From: Gemmobacter denitrificans
GTDB taxonomy: Bacteria; Pseudomonadota; Alphaproteobacteria; Rhodobacterales; Rhodobacteraceae
Length of the DNA: 64,000 nt
Direction: 5' to 3'
Assembly: GCF_036964905.1 (NCBI RefSeq)
Contig: NZ_JBALHR010000002.1
Location: 310,001 to 374,000, forward strand
Shown here: in pieces, positions 34,802 through 42,736 of the stretch
Position numbering within the stretch: the stretch's first letter is position 1
Layout of the letters: every line of letters begins with the position of its first letter
Position numbers and translations under genes: made by a program
Notes under the pieces: generated by a model
Seen by the model: the letters and a program-made list of their open reading frames with translations, nothing else
Database searches by the model: none
Told to the model about the DNA's origin: nothing

Positions 34802-36013
34802 TCAGGGCCGGGGTGGCTCGCGCGTGCGGGCGACAAAGACTATCGTGGCAGCGACCATAAGTGTCGCAGACAGAAGGAAAGGCGCGCCGGGCCAATGGAC
34901 CCAGGCATCGCTGCGGGTGAACTGGCCGAAGACCCAGGTCATCACCAGCGGGGCCAGGATCATCGCCAGTGCATTGAGCGAGGTGTTGATGCCCTGCAAT
35001 TCACCTTGCTGTGTTTCAGGGGTGCGTCGCGACATCATTGCCTGCAGGGCCGGGCCTGCCAGCCCGCCGATGGCGGTCAGCGGGGTGAAGGTCAGCGCCC
35101 AGAAACCCGATGTGACAAAGGCATAGAAGGCATAGGTCAGCACTTCGCCCCACATGCCGATCAACGCGGTGCGGCGTTCGCCAAAGCGGGTGATGACAGG
35201 CTGCACCAGCGTCGCCTGCGCCGCGGCCATGCACAGGCCAAAGATCGCCAGTGAAAGGCCGATCCATTGCGCATCCCAGCCAAAGGCGGCCTTGCCATAA
35301 TAGCTCCAGATCGCGGGCCAGACGTTGAAAGTGACCGCATAGATGAAGCTGACCAGCAGCAGGGATTTCAACCCCGGCAGGGTGCGGATCGCCGCGAAGG
35401 ATGACAGCGGGTTGGCGCGCGCCAGTGTGAAGGGGCGGCGGCGGTCTGCGGGCAGGCTTTCGGGCAGGATGACAAGGCCGAACAGGAAATTGCCTGCCGC
35501 AAGGGCCGCGGCTGCCCAGAAGGGCGCGCGGCTGTCGATCCCGGCCAGCAGCCCGCCGATCATCGGCCCCGCGACAAAGCCCAGCCCGAAGGCCGCACCA
35601 ATCAGCCCGAACCTTGCGCCGCGCTGATCCGGGGCCGAGATATCGGCCACATAGGCATTGGCGGTGGAATGGGTGGCGGCGGCGATGCCTGCGATGATGC
35701 GGCCAATCAGCAGCAGCCAGACCGTCTGGGCCAGCGCCATGACCACATAGTCCACCGCCATGATGGCCAGCGAGGTCAAGAGCACCAAGCGGCGCCCGAA
35801 GCGGTCAGACAGGTTGCCGACCACCGGGCCGAACAGGAACTGCATCACTGCAAAGGCTGTAGTCAGCGCGCCCCCCCACAAGGCGGCATCGGCCAATGAC
35901 TGGTGGGTGACCTCGGTCATCAGGTCGGGCATGACCGGAAAGATCAGGCCGATGCCGATCGCATCGATCAGCACCGTCATCAGGATGAAGCCAAGCGCGA
36001 GATTCTGCCGCAT
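34802..36013 (-). CDS. TCR/Tet family MFS efflux transporter
   Basis: 403-residue major-facilitator protein with 12 predicted membrane spans. The Tet signature is clear: LIDAIGIGLIFPVMPDLMTEV at the N-terminus, motif A GNLSDRFGRRLVLLTS, and motif C-like FGLGFVAGPMIGGLLAGI. Such proteins exchange drug-metal complexes or other substrates for protons; chromosomal members often have unknown physiological substrates, so tetracycline resistance should not be assumed. No TetR gene adjoins. Its start codon overlaps the stop of the upstream hydrolase by one base, implying coupled translation. Confidence 0.9.
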   Translation of the reverse strand: MRQNLALGFILMTVLIDAIGIGLIFPVMPDLMTEVTHQSLADAALWGGALTTAFAVMQFLFGPVVGNLSDRFGRRLVLLTSLAIMAVDYVVMALAQTVWLLLIGRIIAGIAAATHSTANAYVADISAPDQRGARFGLIGAAFGLGFVAGPMIGGLLAGIDSRAPFWAAAALAAGNFLFGLVILPESLPADRRRPFTLARANPLSSFAAIRTLPGLKSLLLVSFIYAVTFNVWPAIWSYYGKAAFGWDAQWIGLSLAIFGLCMAAAQATLVQPVITRFGERRTALIGMWGEVLTYAFYAFVTSGFWALTFTPLTAIGGLAGPALQAMMSRRTPETQQGELQGINTSLNALAMILAPLVMTWVFGQFTRSDAWVHWPGAPFLLSATLMVAATIVFVARTREPPRP

Positions 36014-36681
36014 CAGAAGCTCTGCGCCAGACCCTGCAGCGCATCGGCAAGGCGCTCGGGCATGGAAAAGAACGGCGAATGCCCCGAGGCCAAAGAGATC
36101 AGCGGCAAGCCACGGGCCATCTCCAGCTGATAGGCGGGCGGAATGGCGCGATCATGGGCGCAATGGACATAGGCGCGGGGCAGGCCGGTTGTGTGACGGG
36201 GGTCCATCGGGGTTTCCTGCGGACGGATCGGTTCAGGCCGCAATCTGGGTGCCGCATAGGCCAGGGTTTCGGGCGGGCAATCGTGATAGAACCGGTCGGC
36301 AATCAGGGCGGGATCAAAGCTGAAACTGGCCCGGTCCGGGCTGACCCGGATCGCATCGGCCAGCGGCTGTGACGGCCCGGCCCGGCGCATCTGCGCCAGG
36401 CTCTGCCCCGGTTGGGGCACATAGGCGCAGATATAGATCAGCCCCGAAACCCGATCGGGGGCGGCTTCGGCGGCTGCGGTGATGGCATAGCCCCCGGCGG
36501 AATGGCCGACCAGCACGCTGGGCTCTTCTAACTGGTTGGTGATGGTTGCTGCATAGGATTCCAGCGTGGCGGCCGAGGGGTCTTTTGGCAGGTCGATCAG
36601 CTGCGCATTGTTGAAAAATGGCAAAACATCGCGCCAGCACCAGGCTCCATGACATGATCCGTGAACGAAAACAAATCTCAT
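36013..36681 (-). CDS. alpha/beta hydrolase, methylesterase-like
   Basis: 222-residue compact hydrolase resembling plant-type methylesterases and salicylate esterases: FVHGSCHGAWCWRDVLPFF at 5-23, catalytic Ser61 in SVLVGHSAGGYAITAA, VSGLIYICAYVPQPGQSLAQ, then YVHCAHDRAIPPAYQ and SGHSPFFSMPERL holding the Asp/His. The substrate is unknown. One-base stop/start overlap with the MFS transporter gene downstream suggests an operon that modifies and exports a small molecule; that link is inference. Confidence 0.85.
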   Translation of the reverse strand: MRFVFVHGSCHGAWCWRDVLPFFNNAQLIDLPKDPSAATLESYAATITNQLEEPSVLVGHSAGGYAITAAAEAAPDRVSGLIYICAYVPQPGQSLAQMRRAGPSQPLADAIRVSPDRASFSFDPALIADRFYHDCPPETLAYAAPRLRPEPIRPQETPMDPRHTTGLPRAYVHCAHDRAIPPAYQLEMARGLPLISLASGHSPFFSMPERLADALQGLAQSF

Positions 36682-36741
36682 AAGATCATACTCTTGTCAG
36701 TTCATGTTCAACGATTGGTCGAGAACGGGTAAATGTTCGAT

Positions 36742-37524
36742 TTATACATGGCCAATGCGCCTGAGGAAGCTGGTCAGCGCCGTGGCAAATGTCTCGGGCG
36801 CGTCGATGGCGGGCAGGTGACCACTGCGGCGGATCAGCTGGAAATCGGCGCCGGCGATCAGATCGGCGGTTTCGCGCACCAGATCGGGCGGGGTCGATCC
36901 GTCCTCGGACCCGGCGATAACCAGCGTGGGCAAGGTCAGGCTGGCGGTGGGGGTGTAGAAATCGGTGCCGCCGATGGCGGCGCAGGCCCCGCGATAGCCT
37001 GCCGGGTTGCAGTCCAACAGCCGCGCGCGCCAGGGCAGGTGGTGCCCTTCGGCCCGGAAGGTACGGGTAAACCAGCGTTCCATCGTGGCATCGGCCAAGG
37101 CCGCGATGCCCTGTTCCGCCACCAGATCGGCGCGCGCCCGCCATTGGCTTTCGATCCCGATGCGCGCCGCCGTGTTGGACAGAACCATGCCGCGCACAAG
37201 ATCAAGCCGCTTCACGGCCAGACCCTGCGCCACCAGCCCCCCCAGCGACAGGCCGACAAAAACGCAATCCTTCACCCCCAGATGATCCAGCAGGCGCTCG
37301 GCATCGCGCACCATGGCCCCCATGGCATAGGGGGGATCGGGCACATCCGATCCGCCATGGCCGCGATGGTCATAGCGGATCAGCCGCAGACCGAGCGGCA
37401 GCAGCGGCAGGACTGCATCCCACATGCGCAGATCAAGGCCAAGCGCATGGGAAAAGACCACCGCCGGGCCGGTGCCCTGATCGGCATAGTTCAGGCGCAG
37501 GTCAGGCAGAAAGGCCAGAGGCAT
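36742..37524 (-). CDS. pcaD: 3-oxoadipate enol-lactonase-like alpha/beta hydrolase
   Basis: 260 residues of the PcaD type: VVFSHALGLDLRMWDAVLP near 22-40, IRYDHRGHGGSDVPD, catalytic Ser93 in VFVGLSLGGLVAQGLA, GSEDGSTPPDLVRETAD, and the final His in RRSGHLPAIDAPETF. PcaD hydrolyses 3-oxoadipate enol-lactone in the beta-ketoadipate pathway. No other pca gene is near, and the gene abuts the threonine dehydratase gene (one-base contact), so the role could differ. Family assignment is good; pathway role is inferred. Confidence 0.82.
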   Translation of the reverse strand: MPLAFLPDLRLNYADQGTGPAVVFSHALGLDLRMWDAVLPLLPLGLRLIRYDHRGHGGSDVPDPPYAMGAMVRDAERLLDHLGVKDCVFVGLSLGGLVAQGLAVKRLDLVRGMVLSNTAARIGIESQWRARADLVAEQGIAALADATMERWFTRTFRAEGHHLPWRARLLDCNPAGYRGACAAIGGTDFYTPTASLTLPTLVIAGSEDGSTPPDLVRETADLIAGADFQLIRRSGHLPAIDAPETFATALTSFLRRIGHV

Positions 37525-38504
37525 TACAAATCTCCGAACCGGGACAGCGCGGTCTGGAACAGCGCCGCATCAATGTTGCCGCCGGTGGCAATGGCGATGA
37601 CATCTTCTCCCGCGATCTGGCCGGGGTGGAACAGGGCCGCCGCCAGCGCCACTGCGCCGCCGGGTTCCAGCACGATCTTCAACCGCTTGAAGGCCAGTGC
37701 CACCGCCATCAGCGCCTGATCGTCAGTGACCACCAGACCGGGGCCACACAGGCGACGGTTGATCGGAAAGGTGATCGCGCCCGGAACCGGCGTCACGATG
37801 GCATCGCAGACCGAACCGGACAGCCGGGCATTGCGCCGCACTTCACCCGCCGCAAGGCTGCGCGCCGTGTCGTCGAACCCTTCCGGCTCCACCGGGCGGA
37901 CGCGCAGCCCCGGCGCGCGGCTTTCCAGCGCCAGGGCAACCCCTGCCGTCAGCCCGCCGCCACCGCAGCAGACCAGCACATCGGCGGTGCGCAGACCGAT
38001 TTCCGTCACCTGTTCGGCCAGTTCCAGCCCGCAGGTGCCCTGACCGGCAATCACTTCGGGTTCGTCATAGGGTTTGATCAGCGTCAGGCCCCGCAAGGCG
38101 GCCATGCGGGCCCCGATCGCATCGCGGTTTTCGCGCGCACGATCATAAGTGACCACCTCGGCCCCATAGGCCCGCGTATTGGCGAGCTTGAGCCGGGGCG
38201 CATCCGACGGCATCACGATGACGCAAGGCGCGCCATGCCGCTGTGCGGCCAGCGCCACGCCCTGCGCGTGATTGCCGGAACTATAGGCGATGACCCCCTT
38301 TTGCCGCGCCTCGGCAGACAGGGCCGACACTGCCGCCCAACCGCCCCGGAACTTGAACGATCCGGTATGCTGCAGGCATTCCGCCTTGACCCAGACGCGG
38401 CGCCCGGCAATCTCGTTCAGGAAGGACGACCCCAGCAAGGGGGTGCGCAGCGCATGACCCGCCAGACGGAAGCTGGCCGCTTCGATCCGGGCAATGTCGA
38501 TCAT
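37524..38504 (-). CDS. threonine/serine dehydratase family protein (PLP fold type II)
   Basis: 326-residue PLP enzyme: Schiff-base Lys51 in HTGSFKFRGGW, substrate loop SSGNHAQGVALAAQ, phosphate-binding VCCGGGGLTAGVALAL, and a C-terminal VIAIATGGNID. It lacks the C-terminal regulatory domain of biosynthetic IlvA, so it resembles catabolic threonine dehydratase or serine racemase-like enzymes. Gene ends overlap the hydrolase genes on both sides (4 bases upstream, 1 base downstream), placing it in a tight run of genes 39337-36742. The true substrate is uncertain. Confidence 0.88.
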   Translation of the reverse strand: MIDIARIEAASFRLAGHALRTPLLGSSFLNEIAGRRVWVKAECLQHTGSFKFRGGWAAVSALSAEARQKGVIAYSSGNHAQGVALAAQRHGAPCVIVMPSDAPRLKLANTRAYGAEVVTYDRARENRDAIGARMAALRGLTLIKPYDEPEVIAGQGTCGLELAEQVTEIGLRTADVLVCCGGGGLTAGVALALESRAPGLRVRPVEPEGFDDTARSLAAGEVRRNARLSGSVCDAIVTPVPGAITFPINRRLCGPGLVVTDDQALMAVALAFKRLKIVLEPGGAVALAAALFHPGQIAGEDVIAIATGGNIDAALFQTALSRFGDL

Positions 38505-39337
38505 CGCAGAGTCTCCAGCCAGCGATGCAGGGCAGACACGGCCTCGGGTTCATCGAGGAAGGGGATATGGGCGCGGTCGGGTACATCGGCAAAGATCATC
38601 CCCGGATGGCGGCGGGCCATTTCCGCAGCCGTCTCGCTGGACAGAAGGTCGGAATTCGCGCCCCGGATCAGTGCCACCGGCAGGCCCGCCAGAGCATCGA
38701 ACAGCGGCCAGGCATCCACCTCGGGGCCCTTGAAGGCGGCAAGGAAGGCCTCGCGCAATTCCGGGTCATAGGTGATCTTCAGCCCGCGATCGCTGACCGT
38801 GTAATGCTTGACCGCTTCTTCCATCCAGCGGCTTTCGGGCACATTGGCAAAGCCCGGCATGTTGCGGGGCAGGGCCGCAGCAAGCGCGGCATGGGTCTTG
38901 GCATTGGGATTGCGCCCGACATAATCGAAGATGCGTTCCAGCCCCTTGCGCTCGATGACAGGGCCGATGTCGTTCAGCGCCACGCCCAGCAGACGGGGCT
39001 TGGCAACTGCCGCCAGAAACATCGCGATCAGCCCCCCGCGCGAGGTGCCCAGCAGGGCGGCGCGGTCCAGCCCCAGATGATCCAGCAGGGCCAGCGCGTC
39101 ATGGCCTTCCTGCGGTACGGTATAGCTTGCCGCGCCCGACCACTGGCTTTCGCCCCGGCCCCGGTAATCCATGCGGATCAGCCGGATGGGCAAGGGCAGG
39201 GTGGCCAGATGCGGGATCATGTAATCGAAATCGGCCATGGTCCGGGTCAGCCCGGCAAGGCAGAGCAGCGGCAGCCCTTCGCCTTCGTCACGATAGGCCA
39301 GGCGGGTGCCATCGGCGGCGGTGAAAAAGCGGGTCAT
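38501..39337 (-). CDS. alpha/beta hydrolase
   Basis: 278 residues with the hydrolase fold: LLCLAGLTRTMADFDYMIPHL near 24-44, RMDYRGRGESQWSG, catalytic Ser99 in ALLGTSRGGLIAMFLA, VALIRGANSDLLSSETA and the C-terminal DRAHIPFLDEPEAV carrying the His. The fold is certain, the substrate not. It is translationally coupled at both ends: its stop overlaps the dehydratase start by 4 bases, and its start overlaps the HAD gene stop by 4 bases. Confidence 0.88.
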   Translation of the reverse strand: MTRFFTAADGTRLAYRDEGEGLPLLCLAGLTRTMADFDYMIPHLATLPLPIRLIRMDYRGRGESQWSGAASYTVPQEGHDALALLDHLGLDRAALLGTSRGGLIAMFLAAVAKPRLLGVALNDIGPVIERKGLERIFDYVGRNPNAKTHAALAAALPRNMPGFANVPESRWMEEAVKHYTVSDRGLKITYDPELREAFLAAFKGPEVDAWPLFDALAGLPVALIRGANSDLLSSETAAEMARRHPGMIFADVPDRAHIPFLDEPEAVSALHRWLETLR

Positions 39338-40026
39338 GCAAGAAAATCCGTCAAGCTGGTCAGATCATGGGCGATATGGGCGGGGCCATGGGGCAGCCGG
39401 TCTTGTGGCAGGCCCGCCCGGTTTACCCAAAGCGTCTCAAATCCGAAAGCGGCGGCCCCTGCAATATCCCACCCATTTGACGAAACGAACAGCACCTCGG
39501 CCGGTGCGACGGAAAACCGCCGGGTTGCAAGCGCATAGACGGCGGGACTTGGCTTGTAGATGCCCAACTCCTCGACCGAGAGCAGCGCGGCAAAGCGCCC
39601 CTCCAGCCCGGCAGCGCGGGTGGCGGCGGCCAGCATGGCGGGGCTGCCATTCGACAGGATCGCCGCCGGGCAGGGCAGCGCCTGCAACATGGCGGGCACC
39701 TCGGCATAGCAGGGCAGCCTGTCATTGAGCGCCATCAACCGCTGCGCCAGCACAGCATCCTCGGCCAAGCCCTGTGCCGCCAGCGCCCAATCCAGCGCTT
39801 CGGCTGTCACCTGGGCGAAATCGGCATGCAGGCCCATCAAGCTGCGCAACCAGGTATATTCCAACTGCTTGCGTCGCCAGTCATCGGCAAGGCGCGGCCA
39901 GATCGCGGCCAGACGATTGTCCTCTTGCGCGGCGATGCGGGCGGCGCCCGCCACATCGAACAGGGTTCCATAGGCGTCAAAGACGACGCATCGGATCGGG
40001 CGAGTGTCGGGGCGGGTCAGGGTCAT
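39334..40026 (-). CDS. haloacid dehalogenase type II (HAD superfamily)
   Basis: 230-residue HAD hydrolase. Nucleophile Asp17 in CVVFDAYGTLFDVAGAAR is the type II haloacid dehalogenase signature; AAILSNGSPAMLAAATRAAG, GIYKPSPAVYALA and VLFVSSNGWDIAGAAAFGF complete motifs II-IV. Type II enzymes convert (S)-2-haloacids to (R)-2-hydroxyacids, though many relatives act on other compounds. It is the first gene of the coupled run HAD - hydrolase - dehydratase - lactonase on the minus strand. The ATG at 40026 is chosen because the family N-terminus begins a few residues before the nucleophile. Confidence 0.87.
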   Translation of the reverse strand: MTLTRPDTRPIRCVVFDAYGTLFDVAGAARIAAQEDNRLAAIWPRLADDWRRKQLEYTWLRSLMGLHADFAQVTAEALDWALAAQGLAEDAVLAQRLMALNDRLPCYAEVPAMLQALPCPAAILSNGSPAMLAAATRAAGLEGRFAALLSVEELGIYKPSPAVYALATRRFSVAPAEVLFVSSNGWDIAGAAAFGFETLWVNRAGLPQDRLPHGPAHIAHDLTSLTDFLA

Positions 40027-40151
40027 GGCTATCCTCTCGGATGGCAGGGTGGCACAGGCTCGGGGCCGGTGAAAGGGGCGAACATGGTTTCGTAGCGCTT
40101 GCTCCGCAGGCATTTGCCGCCTAAACCCGCTGCGCAAGACCGGAGGAAGCC

Positions 40152-41936
40152 ATGGCCCGTGGAAGCGACCCGTTGCCCGACAGGGCGGCATCAAAGCGTG
40201 TAAGCTCATTGTCGGGGTTGCGGCCCTTTCTGGCCCCTTACCGGGGTATGTTGCTGGCGGCGTTTGCGGCGCTGACGTTGACTGCGACGGTCAGCCTGAT
40301 CCTGCCGCTGGCGGTGCGCCGGGTGGTGGACAATTTCAACGTGGGCGCGGCGGAACTGCTGGATCAGTATTTCGGCGCGGCGTTGCTGATTGCGGCGGCG
40401 CTCGCCCTGGGTACCGGGTTGCGCTATTATCTGGTCACCCGGCTGGGAGAGCGGGTGGTGGCCGATATCCGCCGCGCGCTGTTCGACCGGGTGTCGGGCC
40501 TGTCGCCTGCCTTCTTTGAACGCGTGCTGACCGGCGAAGTGCTGAGCCGACTGACCACCGATACCACGCTGATCCTGTCGGTGATCGGGTCTTCTGTTTC
40601 GGTCGCGCTGCGCAATGTGCTGCTTTTGCTGGGCGGTCTGGTGTTTCTGTTCTTCACCTCGGCCAAGCTGACCGGGCTGGTGCTGCTGATCGTGCCGGCG
40701 GTGATCGTGCCGATCATCGTGCTGGGGCGCAGGTTGCGCACGCTCAGCCGCGACAATCAGGACTGGATCGCCGCTTCCTCGGGGTCCGCCTCCGAAGCGC
40801 TTGGCGCGGTGCAGACAGTGCAAAGCTATACCCACGAGGCCCGCACCCGCGCGGCCTTTGCCGAAGTGACCGAAAAATCCTATGCCTCGGCCAAGGCGCG
40901 CATCGGCACCCGCGCGGTAATGACCGTCATCGTGATCTTCCTTGTCTTTGCGGGGATCGTGGGCGTTCTGTGGATCGGCGCGCGCGATGTGCGGGCCGGG
41001 ATGATGAGCGCGGGCGAACTGGTGCAATTCGTCATCTATGCGGTGATGGTGGCGGGGGCCGTGGGGGCGCTGTCGGAAATCTGGGGCGAATTGCAGCGCG
41101 CGGCGGGGGCGACCGAACGTCTGGTGGAATTGCTGAACACCGATGATACCGTGCCTGACCCGATCAACCCGAAGCCGCTGCCGCATCCGGTGCGCGGGGC
41201 CATTGCCTTTGAAGGCGTGCGCTTCAGCTATCCGACCCGGCCCGAGGCATCGGCGCTGCAAGGGGTTGATCTGCAGGTGTCCCCGGGTGAAACCGTGGCG
41301 CTGGTCGGGCCTTCGGGCGCGGGCAAGACCACCATCCTGCAGCTTTTGCTGCGGTTCTACGATCCGCAGGCCGGGCGCGTCACGCTGGATGGCGTTGATC
41401 TGCGCGACATGGCCAAGACCGATTTCCGCCGGGCCATGGCCCTTGTGCCACAGGACCCTGTGATCTTTGCCGCCTCGGCCCGCGACAATATCCGCTTTGG
41501 CCGCCCTGTGGCGACCGATGCCGAAGTGGAAGCCGCTGCTGCGGCGGCGGCGGCGCATGATTTCATCTCGGCCCTGCCGCAGGGCTATGACACCTTCCTG
41601 GGCGAACGCGGGGTGATGCTGTCGGGCGGCCAGAAACAGCGGATCGCCATTGCCCGCGCCATCTTGCGCGATGCCCCGGTGCTGCTGCTGGATGAGGCGA
41701 CCTCGGCGCTGGATGCCGAAAGCGAACAGGCGGTGCAGGCAGCGGTGGAGCGGCTGTCCCAGGGGCGCAGCACACTGGTCGTCGCGCATCGTCTGGCCAC
41801 GGTGAAACGCGCCGACCGGATCGTGGTCTTTGATGGCGGGCGGATCGTGGCGCAAGGCAGCCATGATGCGCTGGTGGCCGAAGGTGGCCTTTATGCCCGG
41901 CTGGCGCGGCTGCAATTTACCGACGGGCAGGCCTGA
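40152..41936 (+). CDS. ABC transporter, fused permease/ATPase (exporter type)
   Basis: 594-residue half-transporter that would work as a homodimer. N-terminal membrane domain with six spans (about 30-330), then an ATPase domain: Walker A GPSGAGKTT near 385, Q-loop LVPQDPVIFAA, signature LSGGQKQR near 490, Walker B VLLLDEATSALD near 510 and the H-loop VVAHRLATV. This is the MsbA/MDR-like exporter class common in Rhodobacteraceae; the exported compound is unknown (lipid, drug or peptide). It starts 125 bases from the divergent HAD gene; ATG follows CCGGAGGAAGCC. Confidence 0.93.
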   Translation: MARGSDPLPDRAASKRVSSLSGLRPFLAPYRGMLLAAFAALTLTATVSLILPLAVRRVVDNFNVGAAELLDQYFGAALLIAAALALGTGLRYYLVTRLGERVVADIRRALFDRVSGLSPAFFERVLTGEVLSRLTTDTTLILSVIGSSVSVALRNVLLLLGGLVFLFFTSAKLTGLVLLIVPAVIVPIIVLGRRLRTLSRDNQDWIAASSGSASEALGAVQTVQSYTHEARTRAAFAEVTEKSYASAKARIGTRAVMTVIVIFLVFAGIVGVLWIGARDVRAGMMSAGELVQFVIYAVMVAGAVGALSEIWGELQRAAGATERLVELLNTDDTVPDPINPKPLPHPVRGAIAFEGVRFSYPTRPEASALQGVDLQVSPGETVALVGPSGAGKTTILQLLLRFYDPQAGRVTLDGVDLRDMAKTDFRRAMALVPQDPVIFAASARDNIRFGRPVATDAEVEAAAAAAAAHDFISALPQGYDTFLGERGVMLSGGQKQRIAIARAILRDAPVLLLDEATSALDAESEQAVQAAVERLSQGRSTLVVAHRLATVKRADRIVVFDGGRIVAQGSHDALVAEGGLYARLARLQFTDGQA

Positions 41937-42059
41937 CCGGCCTTCCCCGAGGGGGAATTTTGTCGTGGTTCTTTCACTGGACGGCGCGGCAGATGCGGCC
42001 CATTGTGCCCCCGTTCCGGCGCGGCAGGGGGCTGCGCCCGCAGTGAAAGGAAGATTGCC

Positions 42060-42509
42060 ATGGGTCTGTGGTCATTCGTGAAGGATGCAGGATCGTCGTT
42101 GTTCGGCTCCAAGGCCGAAGCCGCCGAGGCACCCGAAGACGCCGCTGCGCGTGAGGCGGCACTGAAGGCCGAGGTGGAAAAGCTCGGGCTTGAGGCGGGC
42201 GATGTGCAGATCGCCGTCGAGGGCGACAAGGTGAAGATCACCGGCACCGCCCCGACCGCCGAAGCGCAGGAAAAGGTCATCCTTGCGGTGGGCAATGTGG
42301 CAGGTGTCGCCGCGGTCGAGGCCGACATGCCGCAGGGCGCCGAGCCGGTGTTCTACACCGTCAAGAAGGGCGACACACTTTCTGCCATCGCCAAGGCCAC
42401 GCTGGGCAATGCCAATCGCTATCCGGAGATCTTCGAGGCCAACAAGCCGATGCTGCAGCATCCCGACAAGATCTATCCGGGCCAGAACCTGCGCATTCCT
42501 GCGAAGTGA
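42060..42509 (+). CDS. kbp: BON-LysM protein, Kbp (YgaU)-like potassium-binding protein
   Basis: 149 residues, the same length as E. coli Kbp/YgaU, and similar throughout: MGLWSFVKDAGSSLFG, a BON domain (about 25-90; EKLGLEAGDVQIAVEGDKVK, EKVILAVGNVAGVAAVEAD) and a C-terminal LysM domain (about 98-147; FYTVKKGDTLSAIAKATLGN, IFEANKPMLQHPDKIYPGQ). Kbp is a cytoplasmic K+-binding protein in E. coli; the role here is by homology. No signal peptide. Ribosome site AAAGGAAG before the ATG; a strong terminator follows. Confidence 0.92.
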   Translation: MGLWSFVKDAGSSLFGSKAEAAEAPEDAAAREAALKAEVEKLGLEAGDVQIAVEGDKVKITGTAPTAEAQEKVILAVGNVAGVAAVEADMPQGAEPVFYTVKKGDTLSAIAKATLGNANRYPEIFEANKPMLQHPDKIYPGQNLRIPAK

Positions 42510-42532
42510 ACAAAGGCGCCCATGCGGCAGAG

Positions 42533-42563
42533 GCGGGGGGCTGACAGGCCCCCCGCTTTTTTT
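42533..42563 (+). terminator. Rho-independent terminator of the Kbp gene
   Basis: GCGGGGGG (42533-42540), loop CTGACAGG, CCCCCCGC (42549-42556), then T7. Perfect stem and tail. Confidence 0.93.
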
Positions 42564-42736
42564 GTTTCTGGCCGGCCTGCGGGTCTGGGGCCAGCGTACC
42601 GGCGATGCCCGTTCTGACGCTGCGTTGCCTCGTGCCGTGACGGAAGGGAAAACCTTGCGATCACGCCCACATCTGCCCATGTTTGAGGCAAGGTCCATCC
42701 CGGCACCAGACCGGGGGACGAGGGGAGGAGACCAAA

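Noticed and set aside
34802..36013. Calling the Tet-family transporter a tetracycline resistance gene
   Set aside because: There is no TetR partner and no mobile context. Chromosomal relatives with this signature often do not confer resistance.
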